This document shows, piece by piece, positions 50,983 to 60,621 of a stretch of 64,000 bases of DNA. Each line of letters starts with the position of its first letter. Within the stretch, counting starts at the first letter, position 1. The notes beneath the pieces are model-generated. The model ran no database searches and was not told where the DNA came from. It saw only the letters and a program-made list of their open reading frames with translations. Position numbers and translations under genes: made by a program. This DNA comes from Methanosarcina mazei S-6 (GTDB lineage: Archaea > Halobacteriota > Methanosarcinia > Methanosarcinales > Methanosarcinaceae): contig NZ_CP009512.1 of NCBI RefSeq assembly GCF_000970205.1, positions 3,224,001 through 3,288,000 on the forward strand, read 5' to 3'.

Positions 50983-51525
50983 TTGAAGTTATCAGATATT
51001 GAGGAAAGAGACCTTAAAAAAGGGCAGCCTGAAAATATAGAGGAAAAAGCTACCATTGATATCCTTGATGTCCTGGCTGAAGAAGGCATAAGTGTCCAGG
51101 ACCTTGCAGATACAGCTCTCGAAATGTATGTCCCTCACCCTGGACTTGAGACAAGGGAAAAAGCTGAAGCTCTGTTTAAAAGAGAACTCAAATTCGCTCT
51201 TTCTGACCCCAATCTCTGCCTTTTGATTTACTCAGGGGTCCTGCTTGAGAGAGAGGGAAAAGCCGGAAACCTTCCTAACCTCAGCAAAAAGTCTTACGAA
51301 AAAGACCTGACGTTTATAATTGCGGACGAAGTGCTCGGCACAAGCATAGCAACCTACATCAGCGGCTCCAAAGGTGCATTCGAGTTCGTCAGGTACGATA
51401 AGCAAAAACCCGGGATTCTTGCAAACCTGGGACCTTTTATGGACGATGTCATAGGAGGCCTCATAGGAGGGGTGTCCTCCAATATGTATTCAAGAGGGAT
51501 GGCAGAGTTTGAAAGAAAAGACTGA
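50983..51525 (+). CDS. cobZ: Alpha-ribazole-5'-phosphate phosphatase CobZ
   Basis: 180 residues from the TTG at 50983, 8 bases after GGAG; the GTG at 50974 overlaps that site and cannot use it. The C-terminal half is related to phosphatidylglycerophosphatase A ([25 protein letters not shown]...[15 protein letters not shown]). CobZ of Methanosarcina mazei is the known non-orthologous replacement of bacterial CobC: it removes the phosphate of alpha-ribazole phosphate or adenosylcobalamin phosphate. It lies between cbiB and cobS, as expected. Confidence 0.9.
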   Translation: MKLSDIEERDLKKGQPENIEEKATIDILDVLAEEGISVQDLADTALEMYVPHPGLETREKAEALFKRELKFALSDPNLCLLIYSGVLLEREGKAGNLPNLSKKSYEKDLTFIIADEVLGTSIATYISGSKGAFEFVRYDKQKPGILANLGPFMDDVIGGLIGGVSSNMYSRGMAEFERKD

Positions 51526-51542
51526 AAAACAGGCGGTACATA

Positions 51543-52385
51543 ATGAATTCATATTTACTTGCATTTAAGTCAGGTTTTGGTTTTCTGTCCACGATCCCTG
51601 TAGGAATTACTATGGAAGGGATCGATGAACTCATGAAAAAGATTTTTTTTTACCCTGTAGTGGGAGCCGTTCTCGGGCTTTTAATAGGGATAGTTGCATA
51701 TGCAGGACAGCTGGTATTTCCGGATCCTGTTCTGGCAGCTATTATTATGGGGTTCGTATATTACATCACAGGCTTTAACCACCTCGATGGAGTCACGGAC
51801 ATGGGAGACGGATTTATGGCCCATGGATCCCTTGAGAAAAAAGTCAAAGCCCTTAAAGACACAACCCTCGGGACAGGAGGGGTTGCTTTTGGCATACTTG
51901 TACTGCTTACCTTTTACGGCTCTATAAGGTCAGTCCAGGAAGAAGGAATTGCTGCATTTGGCTCTAATCTTCCGTTCCTGATGTTCGCATCCATGTTTAT
52001 AGCGGAAGTCAGCGCCAAGCAGTCCATGTTAACAATTGCAGCTTTTGGAAAACCACTTCCACGGCCGAAGGAACAAACTTATCCTGGCCTCGGGGAGATG
52101 ACAATAAACGGAGCAACCAGGAAAAATTTTCTTATAGGATTTATTTTCGGTGCGGTTGTATGCTGCCTGCCCTTTGGACTGATAGGGCTTATTCCATACC
52201 TGGCAGCATGCATCTCTGCTCTCGTACTCCTTAACAGGAGTTATGCACACTTTGGTGGCTTGAACGGTGACGGAATCGGTACAGCCAACGAGATTGGGAG
52301 GATAACTGCCCTGATTGTAATTGCAGTTACCCTTAAACTTTCATTAAATGGATACCTTGGAGGTTTAGAATGGACGCTATTGTAA
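51543..52385 (+). CDS. cobS: Cobalamin synthase (adenosylcobinamide-GDP ribazoletransferase)
   Basis: 280 residues, an integral membrane protein with about seven segments. The N-terminal FLSTIPVG and the acidic motif [18 protein letters not shown] (DGxxDxxDG type) are diagnostic, with [17 protein letters not shown] near the end. It joins adenosylcobinamide-GDP with alpha-ribazole (phosphate) in the membrane. It overlaps cobY by 16 bases. Confidence 0.95.
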   Translation: MNSYLLAFKSGFGFLSTIPVGITMEGIDELMKKIFFYPVVGAVLGLLIGIVAYAGQLVFPDPVLAAIIMGFVYYITGFNHLDGVTDMGDGFMAHGSLEKKVKALKDTTLGTGGVAFGILVLLTFYGSIRSVQEEGIAAFGSNLPFLMFASMFIAEVSAKQSMLTIAAFGKPLPRPKEQTYPGLGEMTINGATRKNFLIGFIFGAVVCCLPFGLIGLIPYLAACISALVLLNRSYAHFGGLNGDGIGTANEIGRITALIVIAVTLKLSLNGYLGGLEWTLL

Positions 52386-52981
52386 TGGCAGGAGGGTTCG
52401 GGCAGAGGCTTGGTATGGGGGAAAAGCCCTGCGTAGAATTGCTCGGAAAGCCGCTTATTACCTATGTAATAGATAACCTTAGAGCTTCAAAAAATATAGA
52501 CCGGGTTTTCGTAGCGGTCTCGCCTGTTACCCCGAAAACCGAAATAATGATTCAGGAACGTTATAAGGGAGAGGTACAGGTAATCAGGACCTTCGGCGGA
52601 AACTATGTGGGAGACATGATTCACGCAGTAGAGACTTCAAATACTGCAGGCCCGGTAATGATCATTATGTCCGACCTGCCTCTGGTGAATCCTGCCCTTA
52701 TTGATTCGGTGATAGAGAAATACAGGGAAGAAGGAAAACCTGCACTTTCCGTTTATGTCCCTATCAATGTCTGCAGAGGAACCGGGACCAGGCCTGATAC
52801 AGTATTTAATAAGGACGGAAAACTCATCGTGCCTGCTGGAGTTAATATCCTTGACAGTTCTCAAATCAGGAACGAACAGGAAGACTTTAATCTCATACTT
52901 GATAATCCCAGACTAGCAATAAACGTAAATACCGTTAAAGACCTGCAGCGCTGCAAGGATTTACTGCAGTGCTCCAACTAA
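52370..52981 (+). CDS. cobY: GTP:adenosylcobinamide-phosphate guanylyltransferase
   Basis: 203 residues. A nucleotidyltransferase fold with the signature [20 protein letters not shown] and [16 protein letters not shown]. CobY is the archaeal replacement of bacterial CobU: it activates adenosylcobinamide phosphate with GTP to adenosylcobinamide-GDP. It has no kinase domain, in keeping with archaeal de novo or cobinamide-amidohydrolase salvage routes. Last gene of the cob cluster; sufC begins about 20 bases later. Confidence 0.94.
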   Translation: MDAIVMAGGFGQRLGMGEKPCVELLGKPLITYVIDNLRASKNIDRVFVAVSPVTPKTEIMIQERYKGEVQVIRTFGGNYVGDMIHAVETSNTAGPVMIIMSDLPLVNPALIDSVIEKYREEGKPALSVYVPINVCRGTGTRPDTVFNKDGKLIVPAGVNILDSSQIRNEQEDFNLILDNPRLAINVNTVKDLQRCKDLLQCSN

Positions 52982-53002
52982 AATTTGCTAGAGGTGTCAT
53001 AG

Positions 53003-53734
53003 ATTCTATCCTTAAAAAACCTGATATTGATCCGCGATGGGAAAAAAATTCTTCGTGGTATTAACCTTGAGGTAGGTGACTGTGAAATCCACAGCATCAT
53101 AGGCGCAAATGGTGCAGGAAAAAGTACACTTGCCTATACCCTGATGGGGCTCCAGGGTTATGAACACGAGGAGGGCAACATCATTTTTAACGGGGAAGAT
53201 GTTGCAGCTCTCTCAATAACCGAACGTGCAAGAAAAGGTATAACCCTTGCCTGGCAGGAGCCAGCCCGCTTTGAAGGGCTGAAGGTCAGGGATTACCTTG
53301 CTATAGGGGCAAAAGGCAACGGCGGCATCACGGAAGAAGAGATAAAGGAAGCCCTCAGAAAAGTCGACCTGAAGCCCGAGAAATACCTTAACAGGGAAGT
53401 GGGCGAAGCGCTGAGCGGAGGCGAAAGGAAGCGTATAGAACTTGCCTCCATAATTACCATGAAGCCGAAACTTGCAATCCTTGATGAGCCGGACTCCGGG
53501 ATTGACGTGGTCTCATTAAAAGAAATTGTTTCACTCATCCAGACTCTTAAAGAAAACGGCTCATCAGTGCTAGTTATTACACACAGGGAAGAAATAGCAG
53601 CAGCCTCAGATAAAGCGTCCCTGATGTGCGAAGGGGTCATCCTCAGGAGCGGAGACCCCCTGGAAATTAGCGAATTTTTCAAAAACAGATGTATACCCTG
53701 TGACAGCCGGGTATCTCCCACCAAGGTGGTCTGA
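53003..53734 (+). CDS. sufC: Fe-S cluster assembly ATPase SufC, non-standard start codon
   Basis: 243 residues if it starts at ATT 53003. AGAGGTG ends 6 bases before that ATT, and the eight residues after it (LSLKNLIL) are the normal SufC N-terminus. A TAG directly precedes the ATT, so no earlier start is possible. The first standard start, TTG 53027, would remove the first beta strand. Walker A (GANGAGKST), signature LSGGERKRIEL, Walker B (KLAILDEPDSGID) and His switch (VITHREE) are complete. SufC powers Fe-S cluster assembly on the SufB-type scaffold encoded next. Confidence 0.92.
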   Translation: MLSLKNLILIRDGKKILRGINLEVGDCEIHSIIGANGAGKSTLAYTLMGLQGYEHEEGNIIFNGEDVAALSITERARKGITLAWQEPARFEGLKVRDYLAIGAKGNGGITEEEIKEALRKVDLKPEKYLNREVGEALSGGERKRIELASIITMKPKLAILDEPDSGIDVVSLKEIVSLIQTLKENGSSVLVITHREEIAAASDKASLMCEGVILRSGDPLEISEFFKNRCIPCDSRVSPTKVV

Positions 53735-53737
53735 AAA

Positions 53738-54700
53738 ATGACTCCGATTACATTGAATACGCTTTCAAGAGAAGCAGAAGATATAACAGCAGCTTACACA
53801 GCAGCGGGAGGAGATGCTGCAGTCCTGCATAACCATGGGCTCTCGAGCCTTGTGGTAAGCGGAAATAAAGTGCTCAGCGCAAATGCGACTGAAGGCATAG
53901 TGCTTGAGAAAAAAGAGACCGAACACGGCGTGGACATTAAACTGACCATTAAAAAAGGTTATAAGATCCCCCTGCCTGTCCACCTCTGCTTCGGGCTGGT
54001 CCCAAAAGACGGGCTTCAGGAAATCAAAATGGACTTCGTAGCTGAAGAAGAATCCGCTGTCGAGCTTATAGCCCACTGCACCTTCCCCAATGCTGAAAAA
54101 GTTATCCACAAAATGGATGCCGAGATGATTATAGGAAAGAATGCAGCCCTGAAATACACAGAGACGCATTTCCACGGCCCTCACGGCGGGATTCAGGTTT
54201 TACCTAAAGCCCACATAACAATCGAAGAAGGAGGCAGCTATTACACGAATTTTTCCCTGGTCTCGGGCAGGGTAGGGTATCTGGAATTTGATTACAGCGT
54301 GGATGCAGAGAAAGACTCGATATGTGAAATGGTAACCAAAGTCTACGGAAAAGCGGACGATAAAATAAAGGTTCTGGAGAGAATCTCCCTTAACGGGGAA
54401 AATGCACGCAGTGTTATTAAAAGCCGTATTGCCATAACCGATAATGCAGAATCAGTTTTCAGAGGGATCACCGAAGGTCATGCCCCAAGAGCCCGCGGGC
54501 ATGTCGACTGCATGGAAGTTATCCAGGGCAATGCTAAAGCCGAAGCTGTGCCAATTGTCCGTGTAGACAACCCTCTTGCCAAGGTCACACATGAAGCAGC
54601 TATTGGCTGTGTGGACAAAAAAGAAGTGGAAACTCTTATGGCACGCGGGCTTGAAGAGGACGATGCAATAGATATTATAGTAAAGGGAATGCTGGCCTGA
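53738..54700 (+). CDS. sufB: SufB/SufD-family Fe-S scaffold protein
   Basis: 320 residues, shorter than bacterial SufB (~480). The C-terminal SufBD core is present: a right-handed beta-helix (ALKYTETHFHGPHGGIQVLPKAHITI) and the family end with EGHAPRARGHVDCMEVIQGNA and the invariant VTHEAAIGCVDKKEVETLMARGL segment. Archaeal minimal Suf systems use one SufB-type protein with SufC, as here. The genes are 3 bases apart. Confidence 0.93.
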   Translation: MTPITLNTLSREAEDITAAYTAAGGDAAVLHNHGLSSLVVSGNKVLSANATEGIVLEKKETEHGVDIKLTIKKGYKIPLPVHLCFGLVPKDGLQEIKMDFVAEEESAVELIAHCTFPNAEKVIHKMDAEMIIGKNAALKYTETHFHGPHGGIQVLPKAHITIEEGGSYYTNFSLVSGRVGYLEFDYSVDAEKDSICEMVTKVYGKADDKIKVLERISLNGENARSVIKSRIAITDNAESVFRGITEGHAPRARGHVDCMEVIQGNAKAEAVPIVRVDNPLAKVTHEAAIGCVDKKEVETLMARGLEEDDAIDIIVKGMLA

Positions 54701-54730
54701 ATCTGCCACTTATTCCTTTTTTATTTCAAC

Positions 54731-54781
54731 CGCTGCCCTGATAAGCAGATGTTTTTATTCATATGCAGCGAATTATCAGGG
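54731..54781 (+). other. Mutually exclusive stems upstream of the unknown gene
   Basis: CCCTGATAA (54736-54744) pairs perfectly with TTATCAGGG (54773-54781). CGCTGC (54731-54736) pairs perfectly with GCAGCG (54765-54770). The two helices cross and share a base, so they either form a pseudoknot or exclude one another. The segment lies after sufB and 38 bases before the next start codon. Confidence 0.45.
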
Positions 54782-54818
54782 AAATTCAAAGATTTCTATA
54801 GGGATGGAGGTTGAAAGT

Positions 54819-55181
54819 TTGGGTGAAGTAGTAATTCTTGAGAAAAAATATTCGGAAAAAAACCTGCAGCTCATAACCGGGAAAAAAGACATATGTGTGC
54901 ATACTGAGGATATCCCTGAAGAAATGTTGCTTTTAAGCGAAGTAATCGAAGATCCCAGAAAACTTCCTTACATGCTGGAAACCTTTCATACTGCGCAGAT
55001 AAAAAATGAAAAAGCTTTTCATTTCGCCCTGCTCAGAGTCCAGGTAGATTCGGATATAAGGATGCACGAGGATATTCAGAAATACCAGCAGAGAAAGTAT
55101 GTAGCCGAAACCCTTGAGAAACTGCTCTACGGGGAACTTATGCTTTCAGTAGGAGAAAACTCAGGGATAGATGATGACTGA
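54819..55181 (+). CDS. Conserved-looking protein of unknown function
   Basis: 120 residues from the TTG at 54819, 8 bases after GGAGG; an ATG at 54804 overlaps that site. It has no signal peptide, membrane segment or cysteine pair; the sequence is mixed alpha/beta and acidic, ending in GIDDD. Downstream of the suf genes and followed by a hairpin. I do not recognise the family. Confidence 0.55.
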   Translation: MGEVVILEKKYSEKNLQLITGKKDICVHTEDIPEEMLLLSEVIEDPRKLPYMLETFHTAQIKNEKAFHFALLRVQVDSDIRMHEDIQKYQQRKYVAETLEKLLYGELMLSVGENSGIDDD

Positions 55182-55194
55182 GATGTTCTCAGTC
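55176..55194 (+). terminator. Hairpin terminator overlapping the stop codon
   Basis: GACTGAGA (55176-55183) and TCTCAGTC (55187-55194) form a perfect 8-bp stem with a TGT loop. The TGA stop of the preceding gene lies inside the stem. Confidence 0.65.
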
Positions 55195-55683
55195 AAAGAT
55201 CATTTATTTAACTAATTTTTCATCTTCTGTACCTGCTGCCGGTCAATTAACAGCCTGAAACACTTTTTCATGCTTGAAACACTTTTTCATATTAGTGCTT
55301 ATCAGGGACTGTGGCAAGAACTGGCATACCTGCATCCGCATCAGTATACTTTCGCCTTTTATTTTCTATTTTATACATCATGAGCTTCACAGAAATCTCA
55401 TATTTCAGTCCGGAAAATTCCTGACGTTTGAGAAATATGGGATAGATTTAATAATTTCTATCGGATAGTAATATCTAATTAAAAAACATTAAATAAAATG
55501 TCTTGATGGAAAAAAGATACTTGACAGATTTTCGCAGGATTACCTCGGAGAGGAGTGCTATAAAAATATCCCGGATATCGGTTTTTCTGAAAAAGTGTTT
55601 TATTTTTATACAGTGAGTAAGGAATTTTCTGGGCGTGAAGCATTTATCCTGTTTTTAAATATGACTTGAAATGGGGGTTGAGA
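55195..55683. other. Intergenic region upstream of the dimethylamine genes
   Basis: About 490 bases without a supported gene. GCTATAAAAATA (about 55557) is a good TATA-type box and would give a leader of roughly 100 nt for mtbC. Confidence 0.5.
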
Positions 55684-56334
55684 ATGACAAGCAAAGAGGA
55701 GTTACTTCAGGAGCTTTCGGAAGCAATAATCTCCTGCAAAAAGGATGCAGTGCTCGCTGCAGTTGAAAAAGCAAAGCAGGTTATGGAGCCTGCGGAAATA
55801 ATCGAAAATGGGCTTGCTGCCGGCATGAACCAGGTGGGAGTTTTATTTGAGAGAGGAAAACTCTTCCTGCCGCATGTGATGATGGCAGCCGATGCAATGA
55901 CTGCCGGGGTCAAAGTCCTTGAGGCGGATATGCCTGCAGGGACAGAGACAAAGAAACTTGGAGTCATTGTAAATGGGACAGTTGAAGGAGACGTTCATGA
56001 TATAGGGAAATCAATCGTCTCAACAATGCTGCAGTCTGCAGGCTTTGAAGTCCACGACATAGGCAGGGACGTTCCCATAAAGAACTTTGTCGAGAAAGCA
56101 AAAGAAGTTAATGCAAACATGATAGGGATCTCCGCGCTTATGACCACAACTCTGCAGGGCCAGAGAGAGGTTATTGAACTTCTTAAAGAAGAAGGCATGA
56201 GGGAGAAGGTGAAAGTGATGGTTGGCGGTGCCCCTGCAACCCAGGCGTGGGCTGACAAGATAGGTGCGGACTGCTACGCTGAGAATGCAAGCGAAGCTGT
56301 AGCAAAGGCAAAAGAACTGCTTGTGGGGAAGTGA
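55684..56334 (+). CDS. mtbC: Dimethylamine corrinoid protein
   Basis: 216 residues from ATG 55684, preceded by GGGGGTTGAG. An N-terminal helical cap (Met-synthase type) precedes the cobamide-binding Rossmann domain with the D-x-H-x-x-G motif at 103-108 (DVHDIG) and VGGAP. H105 is the lower axial cobalt ligand. It accepts the methyl group from MtbB and gives it to the MtbA methylase for coenzyme M methylation. MtbC rather than MtmC/MttC because it is directly followed by mtbB. Confidence 0.92.
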   Translation: MTSKEELLQELSEAIISCKKDAVLAAVEKAKQVMEPAEIIENGLAAGMNQVGVLFERGKLFLPHVMMAADAMTAGVKVLEADMPAGTETKKLGVIVNGTVEGDVHDIGKSIVSTMLQSAGFEVHDIGRDVPIKNFVEKAKEVNANMIGISALMTTTLQGQREVIELLKEEGMREKVKVMVGGAPATQAWADKIGADCYAENASEAVAKAKELLVGK

Positions 56335-56340
56335 AAAGAA

Positions 56341-57747
56341 ATGGCAACTGAATATGCTTTGAGAATGGGAGACGGAAAGAGGGTTTTCCTTGCCAGGGAA
56401 AAAATTATGGAGGAGATTGAGGCAGGTACTGCAAATGCTGCAGATCTTGGTGAGATCCCTGCCCTCAGTGCTGATGAAATGAATAAGCTTGCAGAAATCC
56501 TTATGATGCCCGGCAAAGCCGTCAGTGTCGAGCATGGTATGGAAATCCCTGTGACTCATGACATCGGTACAATCCGGCTTGACGGTGACCAGGGCAACAG
56601 CGGTGTGGGGATCCCTTCCAGCCGTCTTGTCGGGTGCATGATGCACGAAAGGGCATTTGGCGCTGACACAATGGAACTCGGCCACATTGACTACAGTTTC
56701 AAGCCGGTAAAACCAGTTGTTGCAAACGAGTGCCAGGCAATGGAAGTCTGCCAGCAGAACATGATCATTCCGCTCTTTTACGGTGCAATGCCGAACATGG
56801 GGCTGTACTACACTCCTGACGGACCTTTCGAAAACCCCGGCGACCTCATGAAGGCTTTCAAGATCCAGGAAGCCTGGGACTCCATGGAGCACGCAGCCGA
56901 GCACCTTACAAGGGATACGATCTGGATAATGCAGAAGCTCTTTGCTTCAGGCGCAGACGGCGTTAACTTTGACACAACTGCTGCCGCAGGGGATGGAGAT
57001 TTCTATGGGACTCTTCACGCAATTGAGGCTCTGAGAAAAGAGTTCCCTGAGATGTACATCGAAGCCGGAATGGCAGGCGAGATGGTGCTTGGAATGCATG
57101 GAAACCTTCAGTATGATGGAGTTACCCTTGCAGGGCTCTGGCCACACCAGCAGGCTCCACTTGTTGCGAAAGCGGGTGCAAATGTTTTCGGGCCTGTTGT
57201 CAATACAAACACAAGCAAGACCTCTCCATGGAACCTTGCACGCGCAGTAACTTTCATAAAAGAAGCTGTAAAAGTGTCTTCCCTGCCCTGCCATGTTGAC
57301 ATGGGTATGGGAGTAGGCGGGATACCAATGCTTGAAACTCCTCCGATTGATGCAGTTACAAGGGCAAGCAAGGCAATGGTTGAGATTGCAGGAGTAGACG
57401 GCATATAGATCGGGGTCGGCGACCCTCTGGGTATGCCGATCTCCCACATAATGGCTTCAGGTATGACAGGAATGAGAGCAGCAGGAGACCTTGTTGCAAG
57501 GATGCAGTTCTCAAAGAACATGAAGATTAAAGAGGCAAAGGAGTACGTGGCAAAGAAGCTTAATGTAGAAATCAGGGACCTTGCGGATGAATACATTATG
57601 CGTGAACTCCGTGAAGAACTAAATATAGGAGTTATTACCTCGGTTCCGGGATCTGCAAAGGGAATTGCTGCAAAAATGAATATTGAGAAGCTGCTTGGTA
57701 TTAAGATTAACTCATGTGAACTCTTTAGAAAACAGACCGGAAAATAA
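56341..57747 (+). CDS. mtbB: Dimethylamine methyltransferase with in-frame amber (pyrrolysine) codon
   Basis: 468 residues when the TAG at 57406-57408 is read as pyrrolysine (residue 356); the frame continues uninterrupted on both sides (AGVDGI, Pyl, IGVGDPLG). MtbB demethylates dimethylamine to monomethylamine and methylates MtbC. The N-terminus [17 protein letters not shown] and the total length match the family. The gene starts 6 bases after the mtbC stop. A conventional gene caller would split it into two pieces. Confidence 0.96.
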
Positions 57748-58142
57748 CCCAGAGGTCAAGAACAAAAAGGAAAGTATGGAAAAAAACCGGAAGTAACCCG
57801 GGTCAGGAAAAAGGAAAGGCTAGAAAGGTAGCAAAAAGCGGGGAAAGTAGGGAGAAAAAAGAATTATCAGGAAAATATATATAGAAAAATATTCAAAATA
57901 AAATAAGCAGAATAGTATAAAATATATTGTAAAAAAGTAATCCTTGGGGGCATACCAGAAAAAAGATGATATTAAGAGGAAAGACTAAAAAATTTTCCCG
58001 GAATTAAAAAAGAAATAACTGAAGTATAAATAAGTATCAAGAAAAAAGCAGCAGAGGCACAAAAACAGATAGCTTCTGGAGCGAAAAGCGGGGAGAAGTA
58101 CAGGCTTTAAGAAAATGGGGGAAAGTACTGGACTTTATTTTT
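57748..58142. other. Purine-rich intergenic region after mtbB
   Basis: About 400 A/G-rich bases before the mttB leader. No gene or tRNA-like sequence is seen. Confidence 0.6.
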
Positions 58143-58188
58143 TTCAGATTTTGCCTGTTTAACCGAAAACAGGAATTGAAAATCTGAA
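58143..58188 (+). terminator. Two-stage hairpin with U-tract upstream of mttB
   Basis: Outer stem TTCAGATTTT / AAAATCTGAA (58143-58152 with 58179-58188, 10 bp perfect) and inner stem CCTGTTT / AAACAGG (58154-58160 with 58167-58173), followed by GTTTATTTTTTG. It has intrinsic-terminator form. It stands 395 bases after mtbB and 180 bases before mttB, so it either ends the mtb transcript or acts as an attenuator in an mttB leader. Confidence 0.65.
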
Positions 58189-58216
58189 GTTTATTTTTTG
58201 ATTTATTTTATGTCTA

Positions 58217-58246
58217 TTTACATGAAAAACCTTCATTTCATGTAAA
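58217..58246. promoter_or_regulatory. Perfect 11-bp inverted repeat upstream of mttB
   Basis: TTTACATGAAA (58217-58227) and TTTCATGTAAA (58236-58246) with an 8-base spacer, 125 bases before the mttB ATG. The 19-bp centre-to-centre spacing fits a dimeric regulator bound to one face of the DNA (inference). Confidence 0.5.
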
Positions 58247-58370
58247 AAGTACTCTTTTCTTCATAGTCTCTGCACCCTGAATCGAAGATAAAAGAATTTG
58301 CCCTGAGTAAGACAAACTCAGCTGATGAGAGGAAGCAAACCGGAAATATTCAGGAAAAAGGAGATAGAGA

Positions 58371-59858
58371 ATGGCGCAAAATAATGCAGTTGCAGGATTC
58401 AACGCACTTAATGGCGTAGAATTAAGCCTTTTTACTACCGATGAACTCAAAGCAATTCACTATGCCACAATGGAAGTTCTGATGAACCCGGGTGTTCAGG
58501 TATCGGACCCTGAAGCAAGGCAGATCTTCAAAGAAAATGGCTGTGAAGTTGACGAAAAAACCAGTATTGTAAAGATCCCCGAATACCTTGTAAGGAGAGC
58601 CCTTCAGCTTGCGCCTTCAAGGTTCGTTCTCTGGGGCAGGGACAAAAAGTACAACACTGTCCAGGAAGCAGGAGGCAAGGTACACTGGACCTGCTTCGGT
58701 ACCGGTGTTAAGATGTGTAAGTACCAGGACGGAAAATACGTAACTGTTGACTCCGTGGAACAGGACATTGCAGACATCGCAAAGCTCTGCGACTGGGCAG
58801 AAAATATCGATTACTTCTCACTTCCGGTATCCGCAAGGGACTGGGCTGGGAAGGGCGCACAGGACGTCCATGAAACCCTTACCCCTATAGCAAATACTGC
58901 AAAACACTACCACCACATTGACCCTGTAGGGGAACATGTCGATTACTACCGGGACATTGTAAAAGCCTATTACGGCGGCGATGAAGAAGAAGCAAGGAAA
59001 AAGCCTATCTTTTCCATGCTGCTCTGCCCTACAAGCCCGCTTGAACTCAGCGTCAATGCCTGCCAGGTCATAATCAGGGGTGCACGCTTCGGAATGCCTG
59101 TGAATGTCCTGAGCATGGCAATGTCAGGCGGATCGTCCCCTGTGTACCTTGCAGGGACCCTTGTGACCCATAATGCCGAAGTCCTTTCAGGAATTGTTCT
59201 TGCCCAGCTGACAGTGCCCGGAGCTAAAGTCTGGTACGGAAGCTCAACAACCACTTTTGACCTGAAGAAAGGCACTGCCCCTGTAGGATCTCCAGAACTC
59301 GGCTTGATAAGTGCTGCTGTAGCAAAACTTGCCCAGTTCTATGGCCTGCCTTCCTATGTTGCAGGCACCTAGTCTGATGCCAAGATCCCGGACAACCAGG
59401 CAGGACACGAAAAGACAATGACATGTCTCCTCCCGGCGCTTGCCGGAGCAAATACCATCTACGGAGCCGGGATGCTTGAGCTTGGGATGACTTTCTCAAT
59501 GGAACAGCTCGTCATTGACAACGACATTATCAAAATGGTTAAGAAAGCAATGCAGGGAATTCCAGTTTCCCCTGAAACCCTTGCAGTCGAATCTATCCAG
59601 AAAGTAGGAATAGGAAACAATTTCCTCGCCCTTAAGCAGACAAGGATGCTTGTAGATTACCCGTCAAGTCCCATGCTCATCGACAGGCGCATGTTCGGAG
59701 ACTGGGCAGCATCCGGGTCAAAAGACCTTGCAGCCGTGGCAAACGAAAAGGTCCAGGATATCCTGAAAAACCATCAGGTGCCACCAGTAGATGCGGATAT
59801 CCTCAAGGACATGCAGGCGATTGTGGATAAAGCTGACAGAGCATTCAAAGAGGGATAA
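58371..59858 (+). CDS. mttB: Trimethylamine methyltransferase with in-frame amber (pyrrolysine) codon
   Basis: 495 residues when the TAG at 59370-59372 is read as pyrrolysine (residue 334); the family length is 495. The flanks are PSYVAGT, Pyl, [17 protein letters not shown]. MttB removes one methyl from trimethylamine and methylates the corrinoid of MttC. AAGGAGA precedes the ATG. First gene of the mttB-mttC-mttP-small gene cluster; mttC follows after 18 bases. Confidence 0.96.
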
Positions 59859-59876
59859 GAGCAGGGAGGAGTAAAA

Positions 59877-60533
59877 ATGGCAGGCAAAGAAGAAATTATA
59901 GCAAAGGCAAAAAATTCGATTACCGAGTTTGATGAAGAACTTGCAGCAGAAGTCGCAGAGGAAGCCCTTGCCGCAGGGGTTGACCCTGTAGAGCTGATTG
60001 AGAAGGGCTTCACTGCAGGCATGGAAGAAGTCGGCGAACAGTTTGGACAGGGAGCCCTTTTCCTTCCGCATGTACTTGCAGCTGCTGAAGCCATGAAGGC
60101 CGGCATAGAAGTTATCACGCCGGAAATGGAGAAGCGCAAGTCTCAGACCAAAAACCTGGGAACGGTCATTATAGGGACTATCGAAGGTGACATCCACTCC
60201 ATCGGAAAAGACATTGTGGCTTCCATGCTGAACATTGCCGGTTTCAAGGTTGTGGATCTTGGAAGAGACGTTGCAATTAAGACTTTTGTAGAAAAGGTGA
60301 AGGAGCTCAAACCTCAGGTTGTTGCATCCTCTGCACTTATGACTACCACAATGGTTAACCAGATACAGATAGAGGAACAGCTCAAAGAAGCAGGTGTCCG
60401 CGACCAGGTGAAAACCATGGTAGGGGGTGCTCCTGTAACCCAGGACTGGGCAGATAAGATCGGTGCAGATATCTACGGTGAAAGCGCCAACGATGCAGTC
60501 GCCAAGGTAAAAGCAGCTCTGAAGGTCGGATAA
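59877..60533 (+). CDS. mttC: Trimethylamine corrinoid protein
   Basis: 218 residues with a GGGAGGAG site. The helical cap is followed by the cobamide domain with DIHSIG at 105-110 (H107 the cobalt ligand) and VGGAPVTQDWADKIGAD. It is methylated by MttB and serves MtbA. Close paralogue of MtbC at 55.7 kb. Part of the mtt operon. Confidence 0.95.
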   Translation: MAGKEEIIAKAKNSITEFDEELAAEVAEEALAAGVDPVELIEKGFTAGMEEVGEQFGQGALFLPHVLAAAEAMKAGIEVITPEMEKRKSQTKNLGTVIIGTIEGDIHSIGKDIVASMLNIAGFKVVDLGRDVAIKTFVEKVKELKPQVVASSALMTTTMVNQIQIEEQLKEAGVRDQVKTMVGGAPVTQDWADKIGADIYGESANDAVAKVKAALKVG

Positions 60534-60621
60534 TCGGAAGAGCGGGCAGTCCCGGGGGCAAAAATAAACCAGAAAGTCCCCCGGCACACCTGCCTGATAC
60601 TCTAACAAAGGAGGAGTGGGC

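Noticed and set aside
55274-55468. 64-codon frame before mtbC
   Set aside because: No ribosome-binding site or family pattern; AT-rich intergenic sequence.
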